Position numbers and translations under genes: made by a program. Source: Elusimicrobium sp. An273 (lineage in GTDB: Bacteria; Elusimicrobiota; Elusimicrobia; Elusimicrobiales; Elusimicrobiaceae). Taken from it: DNA of 64,000 bases. The notes under the pieces are model-generated. The model searched no databases. It saw nothing but the letters and a program-made list of their open reading frames with translations, and had not been told where the DNA came from. Position 1 is the first letter of the stretch. Each line of letters starts with the position of its first letter. Shown here one piece after another: positions 1 to 6,589 of this stretch. Where the stretch lies: positions 62,001 to 126,000 of the forward strand of contig NZ_NFJD01000004.1 of assembly GCF_002159705.1 (NCBI RefSeq), read 5' to 3'.

Positions 1-1
1 G

Positions 2-469
2 TTAACAACCGTCAACCTGCTTTTGTTGGCCGCCATGATTGGCTTGTGCGTAACGGGCATTTTTCTGTCGCGGGATGTATTTTCCGTTTTGCATTTAGGC
101 GGCTCCTGGACGGCCAGGCGCCTGCACCCCGTATTTGCGTATTGGGGCTTTTTATTATCGGCCGTGCACCTAGGGTTAAACGGCGGCGTTTTTAAGCCGC
201 TTCTCCAGCGCGCCCAACGCCGATTTTCCCGCTGGGCCTTGGGCACAGCGGCCGGCTTGGCGGCGGCGTACGGTCTATTTGCCGTTTTCTACTGGAAAGT
301 ACCCACCCAGCTGGGCCTTGCATTTACCCATATGCCTCGGGGGCGGTCTTTTATTTCTTTCTTATCGGCGCACCTGGCCATTTTGTTTCTGGCGGCGGGC
401 GTAACCTACTGGCTGGTAAGCAAAGCTTCATCCAACAAAAAAATTTCAGGAGGGAACCCTCATGCTTAA
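2..469 (+). CDS. DUF4405-like membrane protein (5' partial)
   Basis: The frame is open to the left edge of the window, so the gene is truncated at its 5' end; the first visible codons read LTTVNLLLLAAMIG. Four hydrophobic stretches are visible. The motif TGIFLSRDVF followed by a conserved His (LHLGGSW), then RRLHPVFAY and SAVHLGLNG, matches the His pattern of DUF4405, a small family of predicted membrane-bound redox or heme-binding proteins. The gene overlaps the downstream flavodoxin by 8 nt, so the two are translationally coupled. I infer a membrane electron-transfer partner for that flavodoxin. The family call is from motif memory only. Confidence 0.62.
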   Translation, partial: LTTVNLLLLAAMIGLCVTGIFLSRDVFSVLHLGGSWTARRLHPVFAYWGFLLSAVHLGLNGGVFKPLLQRAQRRFSRWALGTAAGLAAAYGLFAVFYWKVPTQLGLAFTHMPRGRSFISFLSAHLAILFLAAGVTYWLVSKASSNKKISGGNPHA

Positions 470-1082
470 AACCATTTTACTGCTGGTGCTGGCCGCGGCC
501 GTAATCGGCGGCGGTATCGGCGCCGTGCACTTGATGCGCGTGGCCCAACGAAACAAAAAGGAAATGGCTCCTTTTCAGGGAGAAAAAATCGCCTATACCG
601 CCCAGTTGGGCAAGGCGTTGGTCATTTATTATTCCCGCTCGGGCCATACGCAGGATATTGCCCAGCGGATTCAACAGCGCACCGGGGCCGATTTGTACCG
701 CATTGAACTGCAGGAGCCGCTTTCTTCGGCTCCGTGGATGTATCTTATCCTCAAACGCCAACTCTCCACCGGGCGCTACCCGCCCCTTCAACCCCCCTTG
801 CCCGACGTCTCGCAGTACGACGTGGTGTTTGTCGGCTCTCCTATTTGGTGGTACACGGCCGCCACGCCGGTACTTCAATTTTTGCGGGAAATGGATTTTA
901 AAAACAAAAAAGTGGTTCCCTTTTCCACCCAAGGCAGCAATTACGGCACTTTTTTTGAAGACTTCGCCGCCCGCGCCAAAAACGCTCAACTTCTAAAAGG
1001 GGAGTCTTTTAATAACTTGGGCCCGCAGTATAACGACGCCGTAGACAATAAAATCACTTCCTGGCTAAACGCCTTACCTTAG
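462..1082 (+). CDS. Membrane-anchored flavodoxin
   Basis: A 206-residue protein with an N-terminal transmembrane helix (about residues 4-25) followed by a flavodoxin fold. The FMN phosphate loop is YYSRSGHTQ (about residues 56-64), and VGSPIWWYTAATP (about 125-137) supplies the second FMN-contacting loop with its aromatic pair. Length beyond the anchor is normal for the long-type Flavodoxin_4 family. A strong Shine-Dalgarno sequence (aggagg, 449-454) lies inside the end of the upstream DUF4405 gene. Most flavodoxins are soluble; tethering plus the coupled membrane partner suggests electron transfer at the membrane surface. The side of the membrane cannot be decided from sequence alone. Confidence 0.82.
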   Translation: MLKTILLLVLAAAVIGGGIGAVHLMRVAQRNKKEMAPFQGEKIAYTAQLGKALVIYYSRSGHTQDIAQRIQQRTGADLYRIELQEPLSSAPWMYLILKRQLSTGRYPPLQPPLPDVSQYDVVFVGSPIWWYTAATPVLQFLREMDFKNKKVVPFSTQGSNYGTFFEDFAARAKNAQLLKGESFNNLGPQYNDAVDNKITSWLNALP

Positions 1083-1088
1083 TTCTCC

Positions 1089-1114
1089 GCTCCCCGGTTT
1101 GAAAACCGGGGAGC
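1089..1114 (+). terminator. Hairpin terminator after the flavodoxin
   Basis: An 11-bp GC-rich stem (gctccccggtt / aaccggggagc) closes a 4-nt loop just after the flavodoxin stop codon. The U-tract that follows is poor, so it may be a weak or factor-assisted terminator. Confidence 0.6.
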
Positions 1115-1185
1115 ACATACCTTTCCATAAAAGCTACAATAATAAAAGTGTGATACTTTTTCCGCAGCAGCATAATATAAGTAGC

Positions 1186-1686
1186 ATGACCTCATTTGAA
1201 GCATTATATAACCAATACTTTAAGCCCGTTTATGCCTATGTCGTTACCCGCATAAACGACCCGGCCGCCGCAGAAGATATTTGCGCCGGCACTTGGAAAA
1301 AGTGCTACGAGCACCTTGCTTCTTATGACGAAGCCAAGGGGACGTTTTCCCAATGGATTTTTACCATTGCCCGCAATGAAACCAATATGTACCGCAGGCT
1401 GTTTTGGGTGAAACATTTCTTTTCGCTCGCCCAAACGCCCGATGACCTGCTGCCGGGCAAAGAAAAATCCCCCCTGGAGCAACTGGAGCAAGATTCCCTG
1501 CAAAGGCAGCTGCTTGCGGCCATGGCCACCCTTTCCGAAAAAGAAAGGGATTTACTCTCGCTTAAGTTTTACTCCGGCCTGACCAACCGCGAAATTGCCG
1601 CCGTAACCCGCTTAAGCGAAAGCAATGTGGGGACTATGCTGTACCGCGCCGTACAAAAAATACGCCGCTATATGGAGCCGCTATGA
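1186..1686 (+). CDS. ECF-family RNA polymerase sigma factor
   Basis: A 166-residue extracytoplasmic-function sigma-70. Region 2 covers about residues 4-70 (FEALYNQYFKPVYAY ... FTIARNE, the usual IARN core-binding end). Region 4 covers about 113-163 (LSEKERDLLSLKFYSGLTNREIA, with helix-turn-helix LSESNVGTMLYRA). An in-frame start at 1099 would add 29 residues unlike any sigma, so I chose ATG 1186. It has no Shine-Dalgarno, and a -10-like cataat/taatat lies 7-9 nt upstream, so the mRNA may be nearly leaderless. The stop overlaps the next ATG (ATGA at 1683-1686), the typical arrangement of an ECF with its anti-sigma factor. Confidence 0.92.
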   Translation: MTSFEALYNQYFKPVYAYVVTRINDPAAAEDICAGTWKKCYEHLASYDEAKGTFSQWIFTIARNETNMYRRLFWVKHFFSLAQTPDDLLPGKEKSPLEQLEQDSLQRQLLAAMATLSEKERDLLSLKFYSGLTNREIAAVTRLSESNVGTMLYRAVQKIRRYMEPL

Positions 1687-2165
1687 GCACAGAAAAAGAA
1701 TTTTTGGAAAAAGTATCCGCCTTGGATTTTGATCCGGCCCGACAAGCCCAGCAACGCGTCTGGGCGCGCGTACTGCACCAAAGTGCGCCGCGCCGTTCCC
1801 TTAAGCCGTTGGCTTGGGGCATTTGCACGGGCTTGTTATTAATGCTGGGCGGCATTGCCGGAATGTACTGGAGCGATTCCCTGCAGGACAAGGATTACCC
1901 GCAGTCAACCGCCTTTTGGCAGCGCGCCCAATGCAAAAAAGCGGACGGGCGCGTGCTGGTTTCCACCGAGTTGGAATGCCATGGAGAAAAATGCTCCTGT
2001 ACCAAAACCATGACGATTTGCGACGAACACCCCGTTACCCGCGTAACCCGCAAAAACTGCAAAACGCCGCCTTCCGATTTTGATCCGCAGGATCCGTGGA
2101 GCCTGTGGAACGATGATGCTGCAAAACAAACCAAAGACCTGGCTTTCTGCCAAAATCAATGTTAG
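1683..2165 (+). CDS. Putative membrane anti-sigma factor, Cys-rich periplasmic domain
   Basis: A 160-residue protein with about 42 cytoplasmic residues, one transmembrane helix (about 43-63, PLAWGICTGLLLMLGGIAG) and a domain of about 95 residues predicted to face the periplasm. That domain carries eight cysteines (residues 84, 99, 104, 106, 113, 126, 156, 160), the last being the C-terminal residue. I do not recognise the domain family, and the cytoplasmic part lacks the zinc HxxxCxxC motif of ZAS anti-sigmas. The anti-sigma role is inferred from the 4-nt overlap with the ECF gene, size and single-helix topology. With the thioredoxin-CcdA gene directly downstream, a thiol/disulfide sensing role is plausible but unproven. 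Confidence 0.62.
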   Translation: MSTEKEFLEKVSALDFDPARQAQQRVWARVLHQSAPRRSLKPLAWGICTGLLLMLGGIAGMYWSDSLQDKDYPQSTAFWQRAQCKKADGRVLVSTELECHGEKCSCTKTMTICDEHPVTRVTRKNCKTPPSDFDPQDPWSLWNDDAAKQTKDLAFCQNQC

Positions 2166-2179
2166 GAGTTCAACCGATT

Positions 2180-3520
2180 ATGTTAAGACGTATGTTCAAA
2201 TTCTTGTTACTTACAGCCGCCCTCTTTTGGGGAACGGGCGCATCCGCTTGGGCGGCCCCGGTGCAAGCCGTGCTGTTTACCTCGCCCTATTGCCCGCACT
2301 GCCGGCATTTAAAAGAGGACGGGTTTCCCCAGCAATTTAGAGAAAAATATAAGGGAAAAGCGGAACTGTTTGAATATGATTTAACCGAACAAGCCAATAA
2401 CGTTTTGTTCTTCCAAACCTTGCAAGCCTACGGGCTGGACTCGGCTGGCATTCCTATGCTGGTCATCGGCGAAACGGTACTGCAGGGGTACCCCACCCAA
2501 ATCGGTTCACAGGCAGACGAAGCCGTCCAAAAAGCGCATTCCAACCGCGAAAAAACGCGCGTGCCCGGCCTGCCGGAACCGAAAGCAGAAACCGCTCCTG
2601 TAAAGAAGGCCCAACCAGCCGCCCCCGCCACAACCGAACCGGACCCGGCTGAACCCGCCCCCGTACAAACGGCTCCGCAGCCCGCGCCCGTGCAAGCACC
2701 CGCAGCTTTAGCAGAACCCGCACCGACCCCCGCGGCGGCCGCGCAAGAGAACTCCCAACTGCAGGCCCACGAAGCATTGTTTAGCCAAATTACGCTTTGG
2801 GCCATTATCGGCGCCGGACTGGCCGACGGCATCAACCCCTGTGCGTTTGCCGTTATTGTGTTTTTTGTATCGTTTCTGGCGGCTTATAAATACACCAAAA
2901 AAGAAATTATCGTCGTGGGAACGGCATATTGTACGTCGGTTTTCCTGGCGTATTTGCTGATGGGGCTGGGCGCGTTTCACTTTTTGTACGCGATGAAGGG
3001 CTTTCGCTACGTAACACTGGCCGTACAGTGGGGTACCATCGTACTGTGTGTGCTGTTTTTGGCGCTGAGTCTGTATGATTTCATTATTTACCAGCGCACC
3101 AAAAAATCCGAAAAAATGCTTTTGCAGCTGCCCAAAAGCTATAAAGAATACATCCACAAGGTCATGCGTTTCTTTTTAAAGGATAAACACAGCTCCATGT
3201 GGCGGCTGCTCTTGGCGGCGTTTGCCGTGGGGTTTGTAGTGTCGGCGGTGGAAGCCGTGTGCACGGGGCAGGTTTATCTGCCTACTTGCGTGGTGATTTT
3301 AAAAGAAGCGGGCAGCCAGTCCTGGAAAGCGGCCGAATACCTGATTGTGTACAACCTGATGTTCGTTCTGCCGCTTGTGTTGGTGTTTGTGCTGACGCTG
3401 TGCGGCAAGGAATCGGCCACGTTTAACAATTGGCTTAAGAAACATTTGGGACTTTCCAAATTTTTGCTTTGCTGTGTGTTTTTAGGATTGTTATTGTTGA
3501 TGCTCGCCAATATGTTTTAA
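2180..3520 (+). CDS. Thioredoxin-CcdA/DsbD-like fusion protein
   Basis: A 446-residue fusion. A signal peptide (about 1-26) leads into a small thioredoxin-like domain with CPHC (C38-C41), then a Pro/Ala-rich linker (about 130-190), then a polytopic CcdA/DsbD-type domain (about 203-446). The membrane cysteines expected of that family are present: GINPCAF (C221) and CTGQVYLP (C361). In DsbD/CcdA such a pair passes electrons from cytoplasmic thioredoxin to periplasmic thiols; here the periplasmic acceptor seems built in. I chose ATG 2180, 12 nt after taggag (2163-2168), rather than ATG 2159, which overlaps the upstream stop. It is the third gene of the ECF operon and is followed by a strong terminator. 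Confidence 0.87.
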   Translation: MLRRMFKFLLLTAALFWGTGASAWAAPVQAVLFTSPYCPHCRHLKEDGFPQQFREKYKGKAELFEYDLTEQANNVLFFQTLQAYGLDSAGIPMLVIGETVLQGYPTQIGSQADEAVQKAHSNREKTRVPGLPEPKAETAPVKKAQPAAPATTEPDPAEPAPVQTAPQPAPVQAPAALAEPAPTPAAAAQENSQLQAHEALFSQITLWAIIGAGLADGINPCAFAVIVFFVSFLAAYKYTKKEIIVVGTAYCTSVFLAYLLMGLGAFHFLYAMKGFRYVTLAVQWGTIVLCVLFLALSLYDFIIYQRTKKSEKMLLQLPKSYKEYIHKVMRFFLKDKHSSMWRLLLAAFAVGFVVSAVEAVCTGQVYLPTCVVILKEAGSQSWKAAEYLIVYNLMFVLPLVLVFVLTLCGKESATFNNWLKKHLGLSKFLLCCVFLGLLLLMLANMF

Positions 3521-3521
3521 C

Positions 3522-3555
3522 AAAAATCCCCGGCGAAAGCCGGGGATTTTAATGC
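3522..3555 (+). terminator. Rho-independent terminator of the ECF operon
   Basis: A 12-bp stem (aaaatccccggc / gccggggatttt) with a gaaa tetraloop ends in a T-run, immediately after the fusion gene. Confidence 0.9.
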
Positions 3556-3560
3556 TAAAC

Positions 3561-3580
3561 ATATTGATAAATATCAATAT
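3561..3580. promoter_or_regulatory. Candidate ArsR operator upstream of arsR
   Basis: A perfect 9-bp inverted repeat (ATATTGATA / TATCAATAT) with a 2-nt centre sits just upstream of a TATAAT box (3587-3592) and the arsR ATG at 3603. Its position and AT-rich dyad form match ArsR/SmtB operators, so autoregulation is likely. The short distance from TATAAT to the ATG (10 nt) and the lack of a Shine-Dalgarno suggest a nearly leaderless transcript. Confidence 0.72.
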
Positions 3581-3602
3581 ATTTATTATAATTTAATCTG
3601 TT

Positions 3603-3914
3603 ATGACGGAACTTCAACAAACCGCCCGGCTGTTTAAAACGTTAAGCGATGAAAACCGGGTACAAATCGTCCAATTGCTGGCCCGCCGCGGCGAAATGTG
3701 CGCGTGCCAATTATTGGAATTACTTCACATCGGCCAGTCCACCCTGTCGCACCATATGAAAATTTTATGCGACGGCGGCATCGTATCGGCCCGAAAAGAA
3801 GGCAAATGGATGCATTATTCCCTTCAGGCAAGCGGCCTGCAAAAACTGCTGCATTGCTTAAAGCAGCTGTCCGCCCCCGTCCCTAAAAAGGCCTGTGCGG
3901 CCTGCAAAAAATAA
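3603..3914 (+). CDS. arsR: ArsR-family transcriptional repressor
   Basis: A 103-residue winged-helix protein. The metal-sensing helix contains EMCACQL (C33, C35), corresponding to the ELCVCDL arsenic-sensing motif of ArsR, and the recognition helix lies around QSTLSHHMKIL (about 45-55). An unusual C-terminal CAAC (98-101) adds another potential thiol site. The gene is preceded by a clear dyad operator and followed by the permease gene, from which it is separated by a second palindrome. It probably represses its own operon and releases on binding As(III), Sb(III) or another thiophilic ligand. The family is firm; the ligand is inferred. Confidence 0.9.
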   Translation: MTELQQTARLFKTLSDENRVQIVQLLARRGEMCACQLLELLHIGQSTLSHHMKILCDGGIVSARKEGKWMHYSLQASGLQKLLHCLKQLSAPVPKKACAACKK

Positions 3915-3930
3915 TTTTTTTGGCATATGC

Positions 3931-3954
3931 ATCTATATATTTAAATATATAGAT
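3931..3954. promoter_or_regulatory. Perfect 24-bp AT-rich palindrome before the permease gene
   Basis: The 12 nt atctatatattt are followed directly by their exact reverse complement. The site lies between arsR and the permease, just ahead of its Shine-Dalgarno (ggag, about 3959-3962). It could be a second repressor site, or an RNA hairpin adjusting permease translation. It differs in sequence from the dyad at 3561-3580. Confidence 0.62.
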
Positions 3955-3970
3955 AATAGGAGAAAAATAT

Positions 3971-4945
3971 ATGTTTTCAATTTTTACAAAAATAGCCGAC
4001 GCCTTGACAGCTTGGATGGGCCTCTCGCCCGATACTCACTTGGGCAGCGCGATACACTTTTTTATAGAGGACATTACCAAAATTTTTGTTCTTATTTACG
4101 TTTTAATTTTTATTATTTCGCTCTTTCGTTCCCAGCTCTCGCCGCAAAAAGTGCGGGAATATCTGTCCGGCAAAAACCGATGGTATGGTTACTTTTTAGC
4201 GGTCTTTTTGGGCATTGTTACGCCTTTTTGCTCGTGTTCGTCCATTCCGCTGTTTATCGGATTTATCACCGCGGGCATTCCGCTCGGCATCACCATGGCT
4301 TTTCTTATCAGCTCTCCGCTGGTCAGTGAAATTGCCACTTTTATGTTGATTAGCATGAAAGGGGCCGGGGTGGGCGTAGCCGCGGTATACGTGCTGTGCG
4401 GCTCGTTGATTGCCGTTTTGGGCGGCTGGCTGGCAGACCGGCTGCACTTGGAACGTTTGTGCACGTATCAGGCCCCGCAGACCGTGCAACCGGCTTGTTC
4501 GTGCAGCTCCCCTAAAACGAAATCCCAGCAGTTAAGGGAACTGACGGCTTATGCGCACTCTTTTGCATGGGATACTTTAAAAAGCATCTGGCTTTACGTG
4601 CTGGCGGGGCTCTTGGTGGGAGCGCTGATTCACGGATATGTGCCGGTAGCCTTTTTAAGCAAATATCTGGGGGCAGACAACCCCTGGGCCGTGCCGCTCG
4701 CGTCGGTCATCGGGGCGCCTATGTATGCCAATCACGTAAGTGTTATTCCCGTCATACAGGCTTTGTTGTTAAAAGGCGTTCCGCTGGGAACGGCCCTGGT
4801 TATTTTAATGAGTATCACCGCCATTTCACTGCCGGAAATGATGATGCTTAAAAAAGTACTTTCCGTAAAAATGATCGCTTTGTTTACGTTGTATCTGATT
4901 GTATCTTTTATCTGTGTAGGATATATTTTAAACTGGATATTATAG
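3971..4945 (+). CDS. ArsP/YraQ-type permease (DUF318 family)
   Basis: A 324-residue integral membrane protein with about eight hydrophobic segments. The hallmark TPFCSCSSIPLF (about residues 84-95, C87 and C89) identifies the COG0701 permease family, which includes ArsP, an exporter of trivalent organoarsenicals. A hydrophilic loop with a second CSCS cluster (about 174-177) sits mid-protein and might hand thiophilic ligands to the channel. The gene follows arsR, has a good Shine-Dalgarno and precedes a CxxC thioredoxin-like gene, a common neighbour of this family. Substrate is inferred from family and regulator; other thiol-linked substrates cannot be excluded. Confidence 0.85.
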   Translation: MFSIFTKIADALTAWMGLSPDTHLGSAIHFFIEDITKIFVLIYVLIFIISLFRSQLSPQKVREYLSGKNRWYGYFLAVFLGIVTPFCSCSSIPLFIGFITAGIPLGITMAFLISSPLVSEIATFMLISMKGAGVGVAAVYVLCGSLIAVLGGWLADRLHLERLCTYQAPQTVQPACSCSSPKTKSQQLRELTAYAHSFAWDTLKSIWLYVLAGLLVGALIHGYVPVAFLSKYLGADNPWAVPLASVIGAPMYANHVSVIPVIQALLLKGVPLGTALVILMSITAISLPEMMMLKKVLSVKMIALFTLYLIVSFICVGYILNWIL

Positions 4946-4953
4946 GAGGCTGT

Positions 4954-5232
4954 ATGAAAATTCAAATACTGGGCATGGGCTGCAGCAAATGCCATATTTT
5001 ATTTAACAACACCCAAGCGGCGCTGCAGGAACTGGGATTGCCTGCCGAGTTGGAAAAAGTGGAAGATTTTGACCGGATTGCCCAAGCCGGCGTACTGCAA
5101 ACCCCGGCGCTGCGGGTGGACGGAAAAGTAATTTTGTCCGGCCAAACGGCAACGGTGGAACGGCTCAAAAGCCTGTTGGCGGATTGCCAAAGCGCAAGTT
5201 CTCCGTCGGGAAATGCGCAAGCTAAACATTAA
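4954..5232 (+). CDS. Thioredoxin-like small protein, TM0996/MTH895 family
   Basis: A 92-residue protein with a redox CxxC at the start of the first helix (GMGCSKCHILF, C10-C13) and a cis-Pro region (LQTPALRVDGKV), matching the small 'redox-active disulfide protein 2' family. It has a strong Shine-Dalgarno (aggagg, 4945-4950) eight nt after the permease stop, so it is cotranscribed. Members often accompany DUF318 permeases and ArsR regulators, perhaps reducing or delivering metalloid ligands. No signal peptide, so cytoplasmic. Confidence 0.85.
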   Translation: MKIQILGMGCSKCHILFNNTQAALQELGLPAELEKVEDFDRIAQAGVLQTPALRVDGKVILSGQTATVERLKSLLADCQSASSPSGNAQAKH

Positions 5233-5234
5233 TT

Positions 5235-5243
5235 TGCTATAAT
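5235..5243 (+). promoter_or_regulatory. Extended -10 promoter of tRNA-Ser
   Basis: TGCTATAAT is a consensus extended -10. Its context, tttgctataataaat, is almost repeated upstream of the tRNA-Leu gene. No convincing -35 is visible. Confidence 0.72.
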
Positions 5244-5273
5244 AAATAGGTACTTAGTCCGCAACATCCTTTT

Positions 5274-5363
5274 GGAGAGGTGGCCGAGCGGTTTAAGGCA
5301 CAGTCCTGGAAAGACTGCATACGGGAAACCGTATCGAGAGTTCGAATCTCTCCCTCTCCGCCA
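5274..5363 (+). tRNA. tRNA-Ser (anticodon GGA)
   Basis: A 90-nt class II tRNA. The acceptor stem pairs GGAGAGG with CCTCTCC and the discriminator is G. The anticodon loop CTGGAAA sits in a GCAGTCC-type arm, and the long variable arm (tacgggaaaccgta) is typical of serine tRNAs. The T arm reads GAGAG-TTCGAAT-CTCTC. The 3' CCA is encoded. Confidence 0.97.
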
Positions 5364-5367
5364 TTTC

Positions 5368-5392
5368 AAAAGCCCCGCAAAGGGGCTTTTTT
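5368..5392 (+). terminator. Terminator after tRNA-Ser
   Basis: Hairpin aaagcccc / ggggcttt around a short gcaaa loop, followed by a T-run. Confidence 0.9.
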
Positions 5393-5413
5393 AACGCTTA
5401 TTTGAGGTATTTT

Positions 5414-6169
5414 ATGCGCAAACATTTTTTTACTCTTTGCGCACTTTTTTGTGTGCTTCCGTCCTGCGCCCAGCTGCAGGAAAATTTACAGGTGGTCGAC
5501 CTGCTGCCTACGGAAAATATCACTTCGCTGGAAATTAAACCGCGTTTTAAAGCCAAACACGATTCGGCAAACGATATTTCTTCTACCATTGAAATCAAGC
5601 CGTCTTTTAAATTAAACCGGCACTGGAAATTCGGCGCCGAAATTCCGATTGCCCGCGTAGGAAACGATACTGCCGCCGCCAAGGGCTTAGGCGATATTAT
5701 GGTATCCGGCAGTTATGTGGACTATACGCCAAGTAAAGTGTTTTCGTACGGATTGGCGATGGAACTGACTACCCCCACCGCCACCGACCGCAGCCTGGGA
5801 GACGGCAAATGGGTGGCCGAACCGGAAATTTTTACGGTGTGGAAATTAAATTCCTCTTTCTTTATAGAGGCGGAATACCGCCACATTTTTTCGTTCGCAG
5901 GCAGCAGCAGACGAGACGACATCAACGAAAGCCGCTACCGGATGATTTTCGGCCTTATCGGGCCGGACGGTTGGTGGTTTGAATTTGACCCGCGCTACAC
6001 CGTGGATTACCAAAATCCCGGCGAAGCAGAACTGATCGGGGAATTTGAACTGGGAACGATGGTCAATGTGGGCTCGTCTATGTACGTACGCGGCGGGTGG
6101 CATTTGGCCGGCAACAAATACTCCTACGATTGGGAACTGATGCTGGGATTTAAAATCCTCTACTTATAA
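5414..6169 (+). CDS. Outer-membrane beta-barrel protein
   Basis: A 251-residue exported protein. ATG 5414 has gagg 6 nt upstream. The signal peptide ends in LPSCAQL, which could be a signal peptidase I site (SCA|Q) or a poor lipobox. The rest consists of alternating amphipathic strands separated by turns and ends in a hydrophobic/aromatic strand (MLGFKILYL), as outer-membrane barrels do. The pattern resembles the MetA-pathway (Phenol_MetA_deg) transporter-like barrels, but I cannot name a substrate. It is flanked by terminators, so monocistronic. Confidence 0.68.
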   Translation: MRKHFFTLCALFCVLPSCAQLQENLQVVDLLPTENITSLEIKPRFKAKHDSANDISSTIEIKPSFKLNRHWKFGAEIPIARVGNDTAAAKGLGDIMVSGSYVDYTPSKVFSYGLAMELTTPTATDRSLGDGKWVAEPEIFTVWKLNSSFFIEAEYRHIFSFAGSSRRDDINESRYRMIFGLIGPDGWWFEFDPRYTVDYQNPGEAELIGEFELGTMVNVGSSMYVRGGWHLAGNKYSYDWELMLGFKILYL

Positions 6170-6170
6170 C

Positions 6171-6199
6171 AAAAAAGCCCCGCCAAGGGGCTTTTTTTA
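6171..6199. terminator. Bidirectional terminator between convergent genes
   Basis: aaaaaagcccc / ggggcttttttt stem with A-run and T-run on either side, serving the barrel gene (+) and the small membrane protein (-). Confidence 0.88.
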
Positions 6200-6212
6200 T
6201 AAAGGCTTTTTG

Positions 6213-6476
6213 TTACCGCCGAAACGTTCGCACCTGCATGCCGAACAATCTCCCCAGCAACATCAGCGGAAGCAAAATACAAATACTGAAAATCGCCACA
6301 AAAAGCGTAACGATAAACCCAAACGCCAGCACAAATACGCCGCCTAAAAGGCCGCCAGTGTCCCCTTTGGGGCGGGCGGAGTCTTTAGCCGGTTCCGGAG
6401 AAATGGGCCGTCCGTTTTCATCCAAAATTTCGGGCTCTATCACTTCTTCCGTTTGGATGATTTCTTTTTCTTGCAT
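6213..6476 (-). CDS. Small membrane protein of unknown function
   Basis: An 87-residue protein. An acidic N-terminal region (about 1-38, starting MQEKEIIQTEEVIEPEI) precedes a long hydrophobic stretch (about 42-80) that could form one long or two short helices. I do not recognise a family. An upstream in-frame start would add 20 unlikely residues. ATG 6476 lies 6 nt after an extended -10 (TGCCATAAT) with no Shine-Dalgarno, which supports this start and predicts a leaderless mRNA. Confidence 0.6.
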   Translation of the reverse strand: MQEKEIIQTEEVIEPEILDENGRPISPEPAKDSARPKGDTGGLLGGVFVLAFGFIVTLFVAIFSICILLPLMLLGRLFGMQVRTFRR

Positions 6477-6482
6477 ATGTAT

Positions 6483-6491
6483 ATTATGGCA
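6483..6491 (-). promoter_or_regulatory. Extended -10, predicted leaderless start
   Basis: TGCCATAAT on the minus strand, 6 nt before the ATG at 6476. Confidence 0.55.
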
Positions 6492-6549
6492 TAATCGGAA
6501 GCACTTGCCCACGGAAATTTTAGGCTGGCTAGGCAAGGGAAAAAGATAT

Positions 6550-6558
6550 TGGTAGAAT
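6550..6558 (+). promoter_or_regulatory. Extended -10 promoter of eptA
   Basis: TGGTAGAAT, about 30 nt before the ATG at 6590. A Shine-Dalgarno (caggag) follows in the leader. Confidence 0.6.
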
Positions 6559-6589
6559 ATTAGATATTTAAACAGGAGACTCTTCTCTT

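Noticed and set aside
2159-2182. ATG 2159 as the start of the Trx-CcdA fusion
   Set aside because: It overlaps the previous gene's end and lies before the Shine-Dalgarno (2163-2168); ATG 2180 gives a proper signal peptide.
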